64,000 nt of DNA from Zoogloea sp. (GCA_016703645.1 JADJBR010000009.1:239935-303934); one strand, 5' to 3'. Shown: positions 51,527-60,298, counted from the first letter of the stretch. Numbers and translations are program-made. The notes: generated by a model from the letters alone, not told the origin.

Positions 51527-54500
51527 TCAGTTGAAGCTGTGGGGGGCAACGGCGCCCCCGCCCAGCTCGACGGCGATGCCGAGCAGGGTTTCCCACAGGT
51601 AATGTCCATAGGTGCCGTCGCACCAGATGCGCGCGGCGGGCAGCCCATTGCGCACTTCCGGGATGACCGTGACACCGACGCCGACCATCGAGGTGAGCAC
51701 CACCGGGCGGCTGGCCGGGTCGAGGGGGCGGAAGTTGACGTTGCAGGTCTGGCGCAGCAGCTCGTCCAGGCGCGATCCGCCGACGATCAGGGCGGCGTCC
51801 TGGCGCAGCACCGGATACACGCCGGGGCCGCGGGGCGTGGCAGCAATGGGGGCGATCAGGGCGTCCGGGCCTTCGATCAAAAACTCGGTGAAGCCGAGCC
51901 GGGCGATCAGCCCGCCACCATCGAGGGGCAGCCAGCTATTGGTGTTCGGCGGGATGGGCAGGCCGAGGCTTTCCAGCCAGGCGATGGCGCCGGGCCCCTT
52001 GCAGCCGTGGCGGGCGGTGAGGGACAGGTCGGCGATGCCGAGGCTGGCGGCCGCGGCGGCCTGGTCCTGGGGCTTGAGGAGCGAGGTGGCGAGGCGCTCG
52101 GCCACCGGGCTCACGGCGAGGTTTGTACTTGTTGGGGTACCTCCGTGCTGCGCACTGCGGTGCGAGCCTGCTTGGGGACGGCCCGGCGCAGCGCTCTCTG
52201 CTGCCTCCTTCTGCTTGAGGTTGTCCGGGTCGTAGAACGGGGTCGTGCTGACCTGGGCCTGCACCCGGGTGCCGTCGGTGAGGCGGATGCTGACGGTGCG
52301 GCCGGGGGTGGCCAGGTCGGGGCGCAGGAAGGCCAGGCCGATGTAGCGCTCGAGGCTGGGGCTGAAGGCGATGCTGGTGACCCGGCCGGCGATGTCGCCC
52401 CCCTCGATGACCAGGTTGCACTCCAGGGGCACGGCGCCGCTGTAGCCCACCGGGAAGACGATGCCGGCCAGTTGCTGCTTGCGCGGCTTGCGGGCGATGG
52501 CGGCGAGGCTGCGCTGGCCGACGAAGAAGGGCTTGGCCATCTTCACCGCCCAGTCCATGCCCACCTCCAGCGGGGTGGTGAGGCCGTCGGTGTCCTGACT
52601 GATGATGATGTGACCCTTCTCGAGGCGCAGCAGACGCTGGGCTTCGACGCCGAAGGGGCGGATACCATGGGCCTTGCCGGCCTGCATCAGGGCGTCCCAC
52701 AGGGCGCCGCCCATGCTGGCGGGCACGTGGATCTCGTAGCCCCACTCACCCACGAAGCCGACGCGCATCAGCCGGGCGGGGATCTTTCCACCGCCCACGG
52801 TCACTTCGCCCTCGCGCACCGCCAGGTAGGGGAAGGCGGCGGCGGAGAGATCCAGGCTGGTGAGGGTCTTCAGCACCTCGCGGGACTTGGGGCCCGCCAG
52901 GTTCACCGCGGCGAAGGCGCCGGTGTGATTGACGATGCCGCAGTCGAGCCGCCACATAGTGTTGAGGCGCGACAGCTCCCGGTAGATGGTGGCGGCGCCG
53001 GAAGTGGTGGTGGTGAAGTAGAAGTGGTCGTCCGCCAGGCGGGCCACCACGCCGTCATCGATGACCACGCCGGACTCGTCGCACATCACGGCGTAACGGG
53101 TCATGCCGACCTTGAGATTGGCGTAGTTGGAGGTGTACACCCGCTCCAGGAACTCGGCGGCCTGGGGGCCGATGACTTCGAGCTTGCCCAGGGTGCCCAC
53201 GTCAATGAGGCCGACGGCGTTGCGCACCGCGTGGGCTTCGCCGCGGATGCAGGCCAGGCGGTCCTGGCCGGCGACCTGGTAATACTCGGGGCGCTGCCAC
53301 ACGCCGGCCGGCATCCACTTGGCGCCCAGGGCGTCGTGGCGGCTGGTGAGGGGGGTGCGACGCTCCGGGTTGAAGCCGCGCCCGGCCAGGATGGCCATGG
53401 GGACCGGATGGTAGAAGGGGCGCGCGGTGGTGGTGCCGACCTGCTGGGGCTCCTTGCCGGTGAGGCGGGCCAGGATGCGCAGCCCGTTCATGTTGGAGTG
53501 CTTGCCCTGGCTGGGGCCCATGCCGTTGGTGGAGAAGCGCTTGAGCAGCTCGATGTTGTCGAAGCCCTCCTGCACGGCGTTGCAGAAATCCTTGAACTGC
53601 AGGTCTTCGTCGAAATCGACGAAGTTCTTGCCGGCCGGGTGATCGACGATGGGCCAGGGGTGGCTGGGGCTCTCCACTTCGGGCGGCAGGGCTTCGCCGA
53701 TGGGCTGGCCGAAGCCGGCGGCCGCCGCGGCGTGGCTGCCGGCGCGGGTGCCGTCGGCCACGCGCCGGGCCAGCTCATGCACGCCATTGACACGGCCACA
53801 GGCAAACACGCCCTCGGGCAGCACGTCGGGGACGAACTGTTCGACCTTCTTGTCGTAGCGCATGCGCGTGCCGGCCTGGTAGAGCAGGTTGGCGGCGGGC
53901 GCCCAGCCCACGCTCATGAGAATGCCGTCGCAGGCGATGTCGCGGGTCGGGACGCCGGGGGTGCCGTTGGCTTGCAATGGGGCAACGCGGGCGCCGGCAC
54001 ACAGGCCCTTGCCGTCGGGCAGGGCTTCGACCACGGTGTGGCCGCTGAGGATCTCGACGCCGGACTGCTGCAGCAGGCGTGCCAGGGGGTCGGCGCTGCC
54101 GGCGGTGGCGCGCAGGTCCACCACGGCGGCCACACCGACACCCTGGGCCAGCAGGTCCAGGGCGGCGCGATAGCCATCGGCGTTGGCCACCAGCACCACG
54201 GCCTTGTTCACCGGCTTGACGCCATAGCGGTACATCAGGCGCTGGGCGGCGCTGGCCAGCATCACGCCGGGCAGATCGTTGTTGTGGAAGACGGCGGGCT
54301 GCTCGAAGGCGCCGCTGGCCACCACCACGCTGCCGGCGCGCATCTTGAGCATGCGTTCGGCACTGACCAGGGGAATCCAGTGGTCCTTGTAGTAACCGGC
54401 GGCGTAGGTGGCGGTGAGCACGCGGATGCGGGGCTGGGCAGCCACCTGGACAAGGAGCTCGGCCAGCAGCCGACGGCGGCTGGCTTCGTTGCCGATCTGG

Positions 54501-55108
54501 TAGCTGGCGCTGCCGCCGGCCCGGGCGTTTTCATCCACCACCACCACCTCGGCCCCCTGGGCGGCGGCGGCGAGGGCCGCCGACAGGCCGGAGGGGCCGG
54601 CGCCGATGACCAGCACGTCGCAGAAGTCATAGGCCTTGGGGGTGCTGCGGTGGGGGGCCTGGAGGTCCACCCGGCCGAGGCCGGTCATGTAGCGGAACAT
54701 GCGCTCCCACAGGGGGAAGAGCTTGCGGGTGTGGAAGGCCTTGTAATAAAAGCCCACCGGCAGGAAGCGCGCCATCTTGCCCAGGAAGCGACCCTTGTCG
54801 CCCTCCAGGCTGCCGAAGGTATTGACCGCGCGGAGGTCCATGCCGGCAACGAGCGGGGTCACGTCGGCGCGCACATTGGGGGTGCCGCCCAGCTGGTGCA
54901 GGGCGTTGGTGTCATGGTTGGCCAGGGACAGCACGCCCCGCGGCCGGTGGTACTTGAAGCTGCGGCCGAGGACGCGCACATCGGCACCCCACAGGGCCGA
55001 GCTGATGGTGTCGCCTTCGTAGCCCTTGTAGCTGCGGCCTTCGAAGTGGAATTCGAGGGGGCGGGAGCGGTCGATCCACTCGCCGCTGGTGGCGGGCAAT
55101 CGCATCAT
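51527..55108 (-). CDS. mgdCD: N-methylglutamate dehydrogenase subunits C and D fused (SoxA-SoxG type)
   Basis: 1193 aa. Residues 1-110: N-terminal ferredoxin-like domain of SoxA (RVLGRSFKYHRPRG). About 160-470: FAD/NAD domain (VIGAGPSGLSAALAAAAQG, GVFACGRVNG). About 490-580: SoxA A3-type domain. About 590-960: GcvT folate-binding domain (GPKSREVL, VEAQRLLRLEKGH). About 961-992: a low-complexity linker. About 993-1193: SoxG (LSLTARHGCKGPGAIAWLESLGLP). In other organisms mgdC and mgdD are separate genes. Its ATG overlaps the mgdB stop. It oxidises the N-methyl group of N-methylglutamate onto tetrahydrofolate. Confidence 0.9.
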   Translation of the reverse strand: MMRLPATSGEWIDRSRPLEFHFEGRSYKGYEGDTISSALWGADVRVLGRSFKYHRPRGVLSLANHDTNALHQLGGTPNVRADVTPLVAGMDLRAVNTFGSLEGDKGRFLGKMARFLPVGFYYKAFHTRKLFPLWERMFRYMTGLGRVDLQAPHRSTPKAYDFCDVLVIGAGPSGLSAALAAAAQGAEVVVVDENARAGGSASYQIGNEASRRRLLAELLVQVAAQPRIRVLTATYAAGYYKDHWIPLVSAERMLKMRAGSVVVASGAFEQPAVFHNNDLPGVMLASAAQRLMYRYGVKPVNKAVVLVANADGYRAALDLLAQGVGVAAVVDLRATAGSADPLARLLQQSGVEILSGHTVVEALPDGKGLCAGARVAPLQANGTPGVPTRDIACDGILMSVGWAPAANLLYQAGTRMRYDKKVEQFVPDVLPEGVFACGRVNGVHELARRVADGTRAGSHAAAAAGFGQPIGEALPPEVESPSHPWPIVDHPAGKNFVDFDEDLQFKDFCNAVQEGFDNIELLKRFSTNGMGPSQGKHSNMNGLRILARLTGKEPQQVGTTTARPFYHPVPMAILAGRGFNPERRTPLTSRHDALGAKWMPAGVWQRPEYYQVAGQDRLACIRGEAHAVRNAVGLIDVGTLGKLEVIGPQAAEFLERVYTSNYANLKVGMTRYAVMCDESGVVIDDGVVARLADDHFYFTTTTSGAATIYRELSRLNTMWRLDCGIVNHTGAFAAVNLAGPKSREVLKTLTSLDLSAAAFPYLAVREGEVTVGGGKIPARLMRVGFVGEWGYEIHVPASMGGALWDALMQAGKAHGIRPFGVEAQRLLRLEKGHIIISQDTDGLTTPLEVGMDWAVKMAKPFFVGQRSLAAIARKPRKQQLAGIVFPVGYSGAVPLECNLVIEGGDIAGRVTSIAFSPSLERYIGLAFLRPDLATPGRTVSIRLTDGTRVQAQVSTTPFYDPDNLKQKEAAESAAPGRPQAGSHRSAQHGGTPTSTNLAVSPVAERLATSLLKPQDQAAAAASLGIADLSLTARHGCKGPGAIAWLESLGLPIPPNTNSWLPLDGGGLIARLGFTEFLIEGPDALIAPIAATPRGPGVYPVLRQDAALIVGGSRLDELLRQTCNVNFRPLDPASRPVVLTSMVGVGVTVIPEVRNGLPAARIWCDGTYGHYLWETLLGIAVELGGGAVAPHSFN
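52126..52212. repeat. Repeat-like insert coding the MgdC-MgdD linker
   Basis: The reverse-strand segment encoding SAAPGRPQAGSHRSAQHGG-like residues has a base composition and Ser/Gly/Pro-rich product unlike either domain. I recall similar peptides (GRPQAGSHRSAQ) from interspersed elements in Rhodocyclales genomes; this is memory, not a search. It contains CGGAGG, which could act as a ribosome site for an internal GTG. Confidence 0.5.
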
Positions 55109-55362
55109 TCTTCTCCCTGATAAAAGTAGGTCTTGAGCACGACGTCCTTCTCGGTGTCACGCTCGGCGATGAACCAGGTGTTGCTGGGGGTGTGGCACCA
55201 CCATTCCTTCTTCACGCCGGGCGCGCCGTTGCGGTTGAAGACGTAGTCGGCCCATTCGTCATCGCTGGCCAGATTCGGGTTGGGCATGGGGCGCACTTCG
55301 CCCCAGTAGAAGAACTCGGAGACGGGGCGGGGGCCGTTGAGGGGGCAGGTCAGGATCTTCAT
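55105..55362 (-). CDS. mgdB: N-methylglutamate dehydrogenase subunit B (SoxD type)
   Basis: 85 aa. It starts MKILTCPLNGPRPVSEFFYWGEV and carries EWADYVFNRNG and KEWWCHTPSNTWFIAERDT. The zinc-binding Cys/His residues (Cys6 and CH in WWCHTP) are typical of the SoxD-type delta subunit of heterotetrameric sarcosine oxidase. The stop overlaps the mgdC start. It is a small structural/zinc subunit. Confidence 0.93.
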   Translation of the reverse strand: MKILTCPLNGPRPVSEFFYWGEVRPMPNPNLASDDEWADYVFNRNGAPGVKKEWWCHTPSNTWFIAERDTEKDVVLKTYFYQGEE

Positions 55363-55387
55363 GGTGGGTTTCCTCTCTGTGGCCGAC

Positions 55388-56629
55388 TCAGTGACCCACG
55401 CTCGCCGCGCCCTTTTCGCCGGTGAGGGCGTAGTTGCGGAAGCGGTCCATGGAGAAGCCGGTGATCAGCGGATGGGGGGTGTCGTTGACCAGGGTGTGGG
55501 CCATGGTCTTGCCGCACACCGGCGTGGCCTTGAAGCCCCAGGTGCCCCAGCCGGAATCCAGGTAGAAGCCTTCCACCGGGGTCTTGCCCATCACCGGGGC
55601 GAAGTCGGGGGTCATGTCGGCCATGCCGGCCCACTGGCGCATCACCTTGACGCCGGAGAGGAAGGGGAACATCTCCAGCATGTGGGTGCTGAGGCCTTCG
55701 ACGAAGTCGAGGGTGGAGCGGGTGCCGTGCAGCTCGTAGGGGTCGAGGGAGGCACCCATCACCAGCTCGCCACGGGCCGACTGGCTGATGTAGACGTGCA
55801 GGCTGCCGGACACCAGGATGGGGTCGAGCCAGGGCTTGATGGGCTCGCTGACCATGGCCTGCAGGGGGTGGATGTAGATCGGCGTCTTGACGTCCACCAT
55901 CTTGAGGATGCGCGGGGTCGAGCCGGCCACCGCGCACAGCACCTTGTTGGTGGCGATGTAGCCGCGGGATGTGTTCACCCCCTTGACCTTGCCGGCCTGC
56001 ACGTCGATGCCGAGCACTTCGGTCTGCTGGTGGATCTCCACGCCGCGCTGGTCGGCGCCGCGGCCGTAGCCCCAGGCCACCGCGTCGTGACGGGCCACCG
56101 AACCGGGCGCGTGGTACAGGGCGCCGAGGATGGGGGCGTGGCCGGCACAGGACAGGTCGATCATCGGCGCGGCTTCCTTCACCACTTCCGGGCCGACCAC
56201 TTCCGAGTTCACCCCGTAGTGCTTGTTCACCTCGGCACGCCAACGCATGGTGCGCAGGGCGGAGTCGGTATGGGCCAGGGTGAAGTGGCCGCGGTTGGCG
56301 TAGAACAGGTTGAGGTCGAAGTCGGTGGACAGGTCCTGCCACAGCTTCACCGACTCGTCGTAGAACTGCACGCCCTCGGGCGTGAGGTAGTTGGAGCGGA
56401 TGATGGTGGTGTTGCGGCCGGTGTTGCCGCCGCCGATGTACCCCTTCTCAAGCACGCACACATTGGTGATGCCGTGCTCCTTGGCCAGGTAGTAGGCGGC
56501 TGCGAGACCGTGGCCACCGGCACCGATGATGACCACGTCGTAGCTCGACTTGAGCTTCTCGTGGAAGGTGAACATCCGGGGCTCCGGATGCTTCTTGTTC
56601 AGCGCAAAGCGCAGGAGACGCCAGGGCAT
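55388..56629 (-). CDS. mgdA: N-methylglutamate dehydrogenase subunit A (SoxB type)
   Basis: 413 aa from the ATG at 56629, with GAGG upstream. FAD-dependent DAO fold: VVIIGAGGHGLAAAYYLAKEHG (about 30-52), then GNTGRNTTIIRSNY and WGTWGFKATPVCGK at the C-terminal FAD contact. SoxB-type subunits hold the substrate-oxidising flavin, covalent FMN-linked in sarcosine oxidase. It is first in the mgd block, and a MITE-like element separates it from purU. Confidence 0.93.
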   Translation of the reverse strand: MPWRLLRFALNKKHPEPRMFTFHEKLKSSYDVVIIGAGGHGLAAAYYLAKEHGITNVCVLEKGYIGGGNTGRNTTIIRSNYLTPEGVQFYDESVKLWQDLSTDFDLNLFYANRGHFTLAHTDSALRTMRWRAEVNKHYGVNSEVVGPEVVKEAAPMIDLSCAGHAPILGALYHAPGSVARHDAVAWGYGRGADQRGVEIHQQTEVLGIDVQAGKVKGVNTSRGYIATNKVLCAVAGSTPRILKMVDVKTPIYIHPLQAMVSEPIKPWLDPILVSGSLHVYISQSARGELVMGASLDPYELHGTRSTLDFVEGLSTHMLEMFPFLSGVKVMRQWAGMADMTPDFAPVMGKTPVEGFYLDSGWGTWGFKATPVCGKTMAHTLVNDTPHPLITGFSMDRFRNYALTGEKGAASVGH

Positions 56630-56654
56630 GTCATTGATCCTCAAGGTTCGGGCA

Positions 56655-56774
56655 GGGAGAGCCCGTGAAGGAATCGTCGCGGGCGGGCCCGAGCTTGCGA
56701 TGGGGCGCGGCGCTGTACTGGCGTACAGCGAGCACCGGAGTCGCGAGATCGGGACGCGCAGTGGATTTATTCAT
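56655..56774. repeat. MITE-like interspersed element between purU and mgdA
   Basis: About 120 bases with imperfect terminal inverted repeats, AGCCCGTGAA at the left and TTCATGGGCT at the right. It shares end and centre motifs (GTGAAGGAATCGTCGCGGG, GCGTACAGCGAG, CGGGACGCGCAGT) with the inverted element at 34409-34529. It fills the purU-mgdA gap almost exactly. Confidence 0.72.
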
Positions 56775-56778
56775 GGGC

Positions 56779-57639
56779 TTAGCGGAACACCACGGTCTTG
56801 TTGCCATGGACCAGCACCCGGTCCTCCAGGTGGTAGCGCAGGCCGCGGGCCAGCACGGCCTTCTCGATGTCCTTGCCGTAGCGCACCAGGTCGTCGGGGG
56901 CGTCCGAGTGATCCACACGGATCACGTCCTGCTCGATGATCGGGCCCTGGTCCAGCTCGCTGGTCACGTAGTGGCAGGTGGCGCCGATCAGCTTGACGCC
57001 GCGGGCGTAGGCCTGGTGGTAGGGCTTGGCGCCGACGAAGCTGGGCAGGAAGCTGTGGTGGATGTTGATGATCTGCCCCGGGTAGTTCTCGCACAGCTCG
57101 GGGGACAGGATCTGCATGTAGCGGGCCAGCACCATCACGTCGCCTTCGGCCTCGCGGAACAGGTCGGCCACCTTGGTGTAGGCGGCGGGCTTGTTCTCCG
57201 GCGTCACCGGCACATGGTGGAAGGGGATGCCGTGCCACTCCACGAAGCCACGGAAGGTTTCGTGGTTGGAGATGACGCAGGGGATCTCGATGTTCAGCTC
57301 GTCCGCCTGCCAGCGCGCCAGCAGGTCGTACAGGCAGTGCTCCTGCTTGGACACCAGGATCACCACGCGCTTCTTGCGTGCGCTGTCGCTGATGCGCCAG
57401 TCCATCTGGAACTCGGCGGCGATGGGGGCGAACTTGTCGCGCAGGGTTTCGATGCCGAAGGGCAGCGAGTCGGCCAGGATCTCCTGGCGCATGAAGAAGC
57501 GGCCGGCCTCGGCGTCGGCGTGGTTGTTGGCCTCGGTGATCCAGCCCTGGTTCTGGGCCAGGAAGCCGCTCACGGCAGCCACGATGCCGACCCGATCGGG
57601 GCAGGACAGGGACAGGGTGTAACGACGACTCGATGGCAT
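56779..57639 (-). CDS. purU: Formyltetrahydrofolate deformylase
   Basis: 286 aa from the ATG at 57639 with GGAG upstream. An N-terminal ACT domain (about 5-85, CPDRVGIVAAVSGFLAQN) and a C-terminal formyltransferase-type domain with the catalytic set Asn/His/Asp (INIHHSFLPSFVGAKPYHQA, ATCHYVTSELDQGPI). It splits 10-formyl-tetrahydrofolate into formate and tetrahydrofolate. With folD it closes the C1 route from methylamine to formate. It is first on this strand, opposite the XRE-cupin gene. Confidence 0.95.
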   Translation of the reverse strand: MPSSRRYTLSLSCPDRVGIVAAVSGFLAQNQGWITEANNHADAEAGRFFMRQEILADSLPFGIETLRDKFAPIAAEFQMDWRISDSARKKRVVILVSKQEHCLYDLLARWQADELNIEIPCVISNHETFRGFVEWHGIPFHHVPVTPENKPAAYTKVADLFREAEGDVMVLARYMQILSPELCENYPGQIINIHHSFLPSFVGAKPYHQAYARGVKLIGATCHYVTSELDQGPIIEQDVIRVDHSDAPDDLVRYGKDIEKAVLARGLRYHLEDRVLVHGNKTVVFR

Positions 57640-57681
57640 GCTTTCAACTCCGCAGGGAAAGTTCATGTAGAGAATTATTTT

Positions 57682-57694
57682 TGCACATGGTGCA
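57682..57694. promoter_or_regulatory. Inverted repeat in the purU / XRE-cupin divergent promoter
   Basis: TGCAC-ATG-GTGCA, a perfect 5-bp dyad, in the 150-base divergent gap next to AT-rich runs (AATTATTTTT, TATTTTTC). It is a candidate operator for the XRE-cupin protein. Confidence 0.45.
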
Positions 57695-57789
57695 TCTCGC
57701 CAGAAACCATGTCAACTATTTTTCCTACAGTGAAACAAATGACGCCTGTGCAATAATCCCGCCATCCACATTTCGGCGGGAGATCCCCC

Positions 57790-58392
57790 ATGAGCGACAC
57801 CGACAGCCCGGGAAGCCTTGAGCGCTACCTGGGAAACACCATCCGCGATCTGCGCCAGAAGCACGGGCTGACCATCGCCGATGTGGCCAGCCTGGCGGGC
57901 ATCAGCCGGGGCATGCTGTCCAAGATCGAGAACGCCCAGACGGCCACCAGCCTCGACACCCTGTCGCGCCTGGCCGGTGCCCTGGGGGTGTCCATCGCCA
58001 CCCTGTTCCGGGGCTACGACGTGCGCGACGGGAGCGCGCAACTGGTGAAGAAGGGGGAAGGCATGGAGGTGGTGCGGCGTGGCACCAAGAAGGGCCACAC
58101 CTATCATCTGCTGGCCTACGATCAGGGGCCGACCAAGGTTTTCGAGCCCTTCCTGATCACCATCGACCACGAATCCGAAACCTTCCCGATCTTCGAACAC
58201 CCGGGCACCGAGTTCATCTACATGCTCGAAGGGGAGATCGAGTATCGCCACGGGCAGAACACCTATGTGCTCACCCCGGGCGATGCCCTCACCTTCCGGG
58301 CTGACATTCCCCACGGCCCCGAGAAGCTCACCCAGTGCCCGATCCGCTTTCTCAGCGTGTTGATGTATCCCAACCCGGGCGACACGGCATGA
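57790..58392 (+). CDS. XRE-family regulator with cupin sensor domain
   Basis: 200 aa. The XRE helix-turn-helix spans about residues 10-70 (IRDLRQKHGLTIADVASLAGISRGMLSKIENAQ). The C-terminal cupin_2 domain (about 115-195, HPGTEFIYMLEGEIEYRHG, LTPGDALTFRADIPHGPE) suggests binding of a small amine or acid. This PuuR-like design is common beside amine-catabolic genes. It is divergent from purU and is the best candidate regulator of the purU/mgd/gmaS/mgs block. Confidence 0.88.
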   Translation: MSDTDSPGSLERYLGNTIRDLRQKHGLTIADVASLAGISRGMLSKIENAQTATSLDTLSRLAGALGVSIATLFRGYDVRDGSAQLVKKGEGMEVVRRGTKKGHTYHLLAYDQGPTKVFEPFLITIDHESETFPIFEHPGTEFIYMLEGEIEYRHGQNTYVLTPGDALTFRADIPHGPEKLTQCPIRFLSVLMYPNPGDTA

Positions 58393-58471
58393 CGACAGGG
58401 CGGGGCCGGACGCATTCCTGCGCCGACCCCGCCCCGAACCCACGAGAGACCTGATTGATCGCAGCGGAGGC

Positions 58472-58499
58472 TTCCCGGCCGGCCGCGGCCGGCCGGGAA
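58472..58499. terminator. 28-bp perfect palindrome between convergent genes
   Basis: TTCCCGGCCGGCCG followed by its exact complement: a 28-base perfect dyad between the convergent XRE-cupin and amtB genes. With the imperfect GGCGGGGCCGG hairpin at 58398-58435, it likely terminates both transcripts, though long T runs are absent. Confidence 0.5.
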
Positions 58500-58554
58500 A
58501 TCGCTCAGGCGGGGGCGGCAGCGCCCCCCGCATCGAACGATGCGCTGCCATGGC

Positions 58555-59949
58555 TCAGACGTGATAAGCGGATTCGCCGTGGGCGCTCAGGTCCAGCCCC
58601 TCGCGCTCGTCCTCCTCGCTGACACGCAGGCCGATGGTCACGTCGATCAGCTTGAAGGCGATCCAGGACACCACCCCGGACCACACCACCGCGGTGCCCG
58701 CACCCCAGGACTGGGCCACCAGCTGGGCGCCCATGTCGTAGGCAGCCGGCGCATTGGCCACGTAGTCCCACACACCGGTCCCCCCCAGCTCCGGAGAGGC
58801 AAAGACACCGGTGAGCAGCGCACCCAGGATGCCGCCCACGCCATGCACGCCAAACACGTCGAGGCTGTCATCCACGCCCAGCATGCGCTTGAGGCCATTG
58901 ACCCCCCAGTAGCACACGATGCCGCCGAGGAAGCCCATGATGATGGCGCCCATCGGACCCACCAGGCCGCAGGCCGGGGTGATCACCACCAGACCGGCAA
59001 TGGCGCCGGATACGGCACCCAGCATGGAGGGCTTGCCCTTGAAGAGGGCCTCGATCACCGTCCAGGCCACCGTGGCCGCGCAGGCTGCCACCAGGGTGTT
59101 GAAGAAGGCCAGGGCCGCGGTGGCGCCGGCTTCCATGGCCGAGCCCACGTTGAAGCCGAACCAGCCGACGAAGAGCAGCGAGGCGCCGACCAGGGTCATG
59201 GTCAGGCTGTGGGGGGCCATGGATTCACGACGGTAGCCGATGCGCGGCCCCACTGCGTAGGCACCCACCAGCGCGGCCACGCCGGCATTGATGTGCACCA
59301 CCGTGCCGCCGGCAAAGTCCAGGGCGCCCTTGTTGAACAGGAAGCCGGCGAACTCGCCCGCCTTGGCAGCGGCCTCGGCCGAGGTGAAGGCATCCGGGCC
59401 GGCCCAGTACCAGACCATGTGGGCCATGGGGATGTACGAGAAGGTGAACCACAGCACCATGAAGATCAGCACCGCCGAGAACTTGATGCGCTCGGCGAAG
59501 CCCCCGATGATCAGCGCCGGCGTGATGGCGGCGAAGGTCAGCTCGAAGGAGGCAAACAGGTACTCGGGCAGCACCACGCCCTTGCTGAAGGTGGCCACCA
59601 CGGTTTCCGGCGTCACCCCCTTCATGAACAGCTTATCGAAGCCGCCGATAAAGGCATTGCCATCGGTGAAGGCCAGGCTGTAGCCATACACGGCCCACAG
59701 CACGCCGAGCAGACAGAAGATCACCAGGGTCTGCATGAGCACCGAGAGCATGTTCTTGGCGCGGACCATGCCGCCGTAGAACAGACCCAGGCCCGGGGTG
59801 GCCATCATGACCACCAGCAGGGTGGCGGTGATCAGCCAGGCGGTGTCGCCCTTGTTGGGCACCGGCGCGGGTGGCGCGCCATCGGCCCAGCCCGGAGTGG
59901 AGAAGAGGGCAGCAAAGAGTACGGGGGCGAAAGCGAGAAGACGGTTCAT
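58555..59949 (-). CDS. amtB: Ammonium transporter AmtB
   Basis: 464 aa from the ATG at 59949. Signal peptide (about 1-22, ending GWA), then eleven membrane helices. The pore His pair is present in PMAHMVWYW and VFGVHGVGG, and TPGLGLFYGGMVRAKNMLS is the conserved Amt block. It imports ammonium and is shut by GlnK, encoded 10 bases upstream. The pair is transcribed under a sigma-54 promoter. Confidence 0.97.
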   Translation of the reverse strand: MNRLLAFAPVLFAALFSTPGWADGAPPAPVPNKGDTAWLITATLLVVMMATPGLGLFYGGMVRAKNMLSVLMQTLVIFCLLGVLWAVYGYSLAFTDGNAFIGGFDKLFMKGVTPETVVATFSKGVVLPEYLFASFELTFAAITPALIIGGFAERIKFSAVLIFMVLWFTFSYIPMAHMVWYWAGPDAFTSAEAAAKAGEFAGFLFNKGALDFAGGTVVHINAGVAALVGAYAVGPRIGYRRESMAPHSLTMTLVGASLLFVGWFGFNVGSAMEAGATAALAFFNTLVAACAATVAWTVIEALFKGKPSMLGAVSGAIAGLVVITPACGLVGPMGAIIMGFLGGIVCYWGVNGLKRMLGVDDSLDVFGVHGVGGILGALLTGVFASPELGGTGVWDYVANAPAAYDMGAQLVAQSWGAGTAVVWSGVVSWIAFKLIDVTIGLRVSEEDEREGLDLSAHGESAYHV

Positions 59950-59959
59950 GGGAATCTCC

Positions 59960-60298
59960 TCAGATGGCGGCCGCGCCGGACTCACCGGTGCGGATGCGGA
60001 CAGCGCGGACCAGATCGAAGACGAAGATCTTTCCGTCGCCGATCTTGCCGGTGGCTGCGGCCTGTTCAATGGCGGCAATGGCGGAATCGAGCACGTCGTC
60101 GTGGACCGCTGCCTCGACTTTCACCTTGGGCAGGAAATCCACCACGTACTCGGCACCTCGGTAGAGCTCGGTGTGCCCCTTCTGACGGCCGAAGCCCTTC
60201 ACGTCGGTCACGGTCAGCCCCTGCACGCCGACGGCGTTGAGGGCCATGCGGACCTCGTCGAGCTTGAAGGGCTTGATGATTGCGCTAATCCACTTCAT
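59960..60298 (-). CDS. glnK: PII nitrogen regulatory protein GlnK
   Basis: 112 aa from the ATG at 60298, the size of PII proteins. T-loop uridylylation site Tyr51 in TELYRGAEYVVDFLPK, B-loop GKIGDGKIFV, and the basic FGRQKGH are all present. It senses 2-oxoglutarate, ATP/ADP and glutamine and regulates AmtB. A sigma-54 promoter lies about 115 bases upstream. Confidence 0.96.
   Translation of the reverse strand: MKWISAIIKPFKLDEVRMALNAVGVQGLTVTDVKGFGRQKGHTELYRGAEYVVDFLPKVKVEAAVHDDVLDSAIAAIEQAAATGKIGDGKIFVFDLVRAVRIRTGESGAAAI

Noticed and set aside
50204-55120. A 1638-codon forward ORF opposite gmaS and the mgd genes
   Set aside because: It is the antisense frame of strongly recognisable glutamine synthetase and SoxA/SoxG proteins; its Gly/His/Ala-rich product is typical of GC-rich antisense frames.
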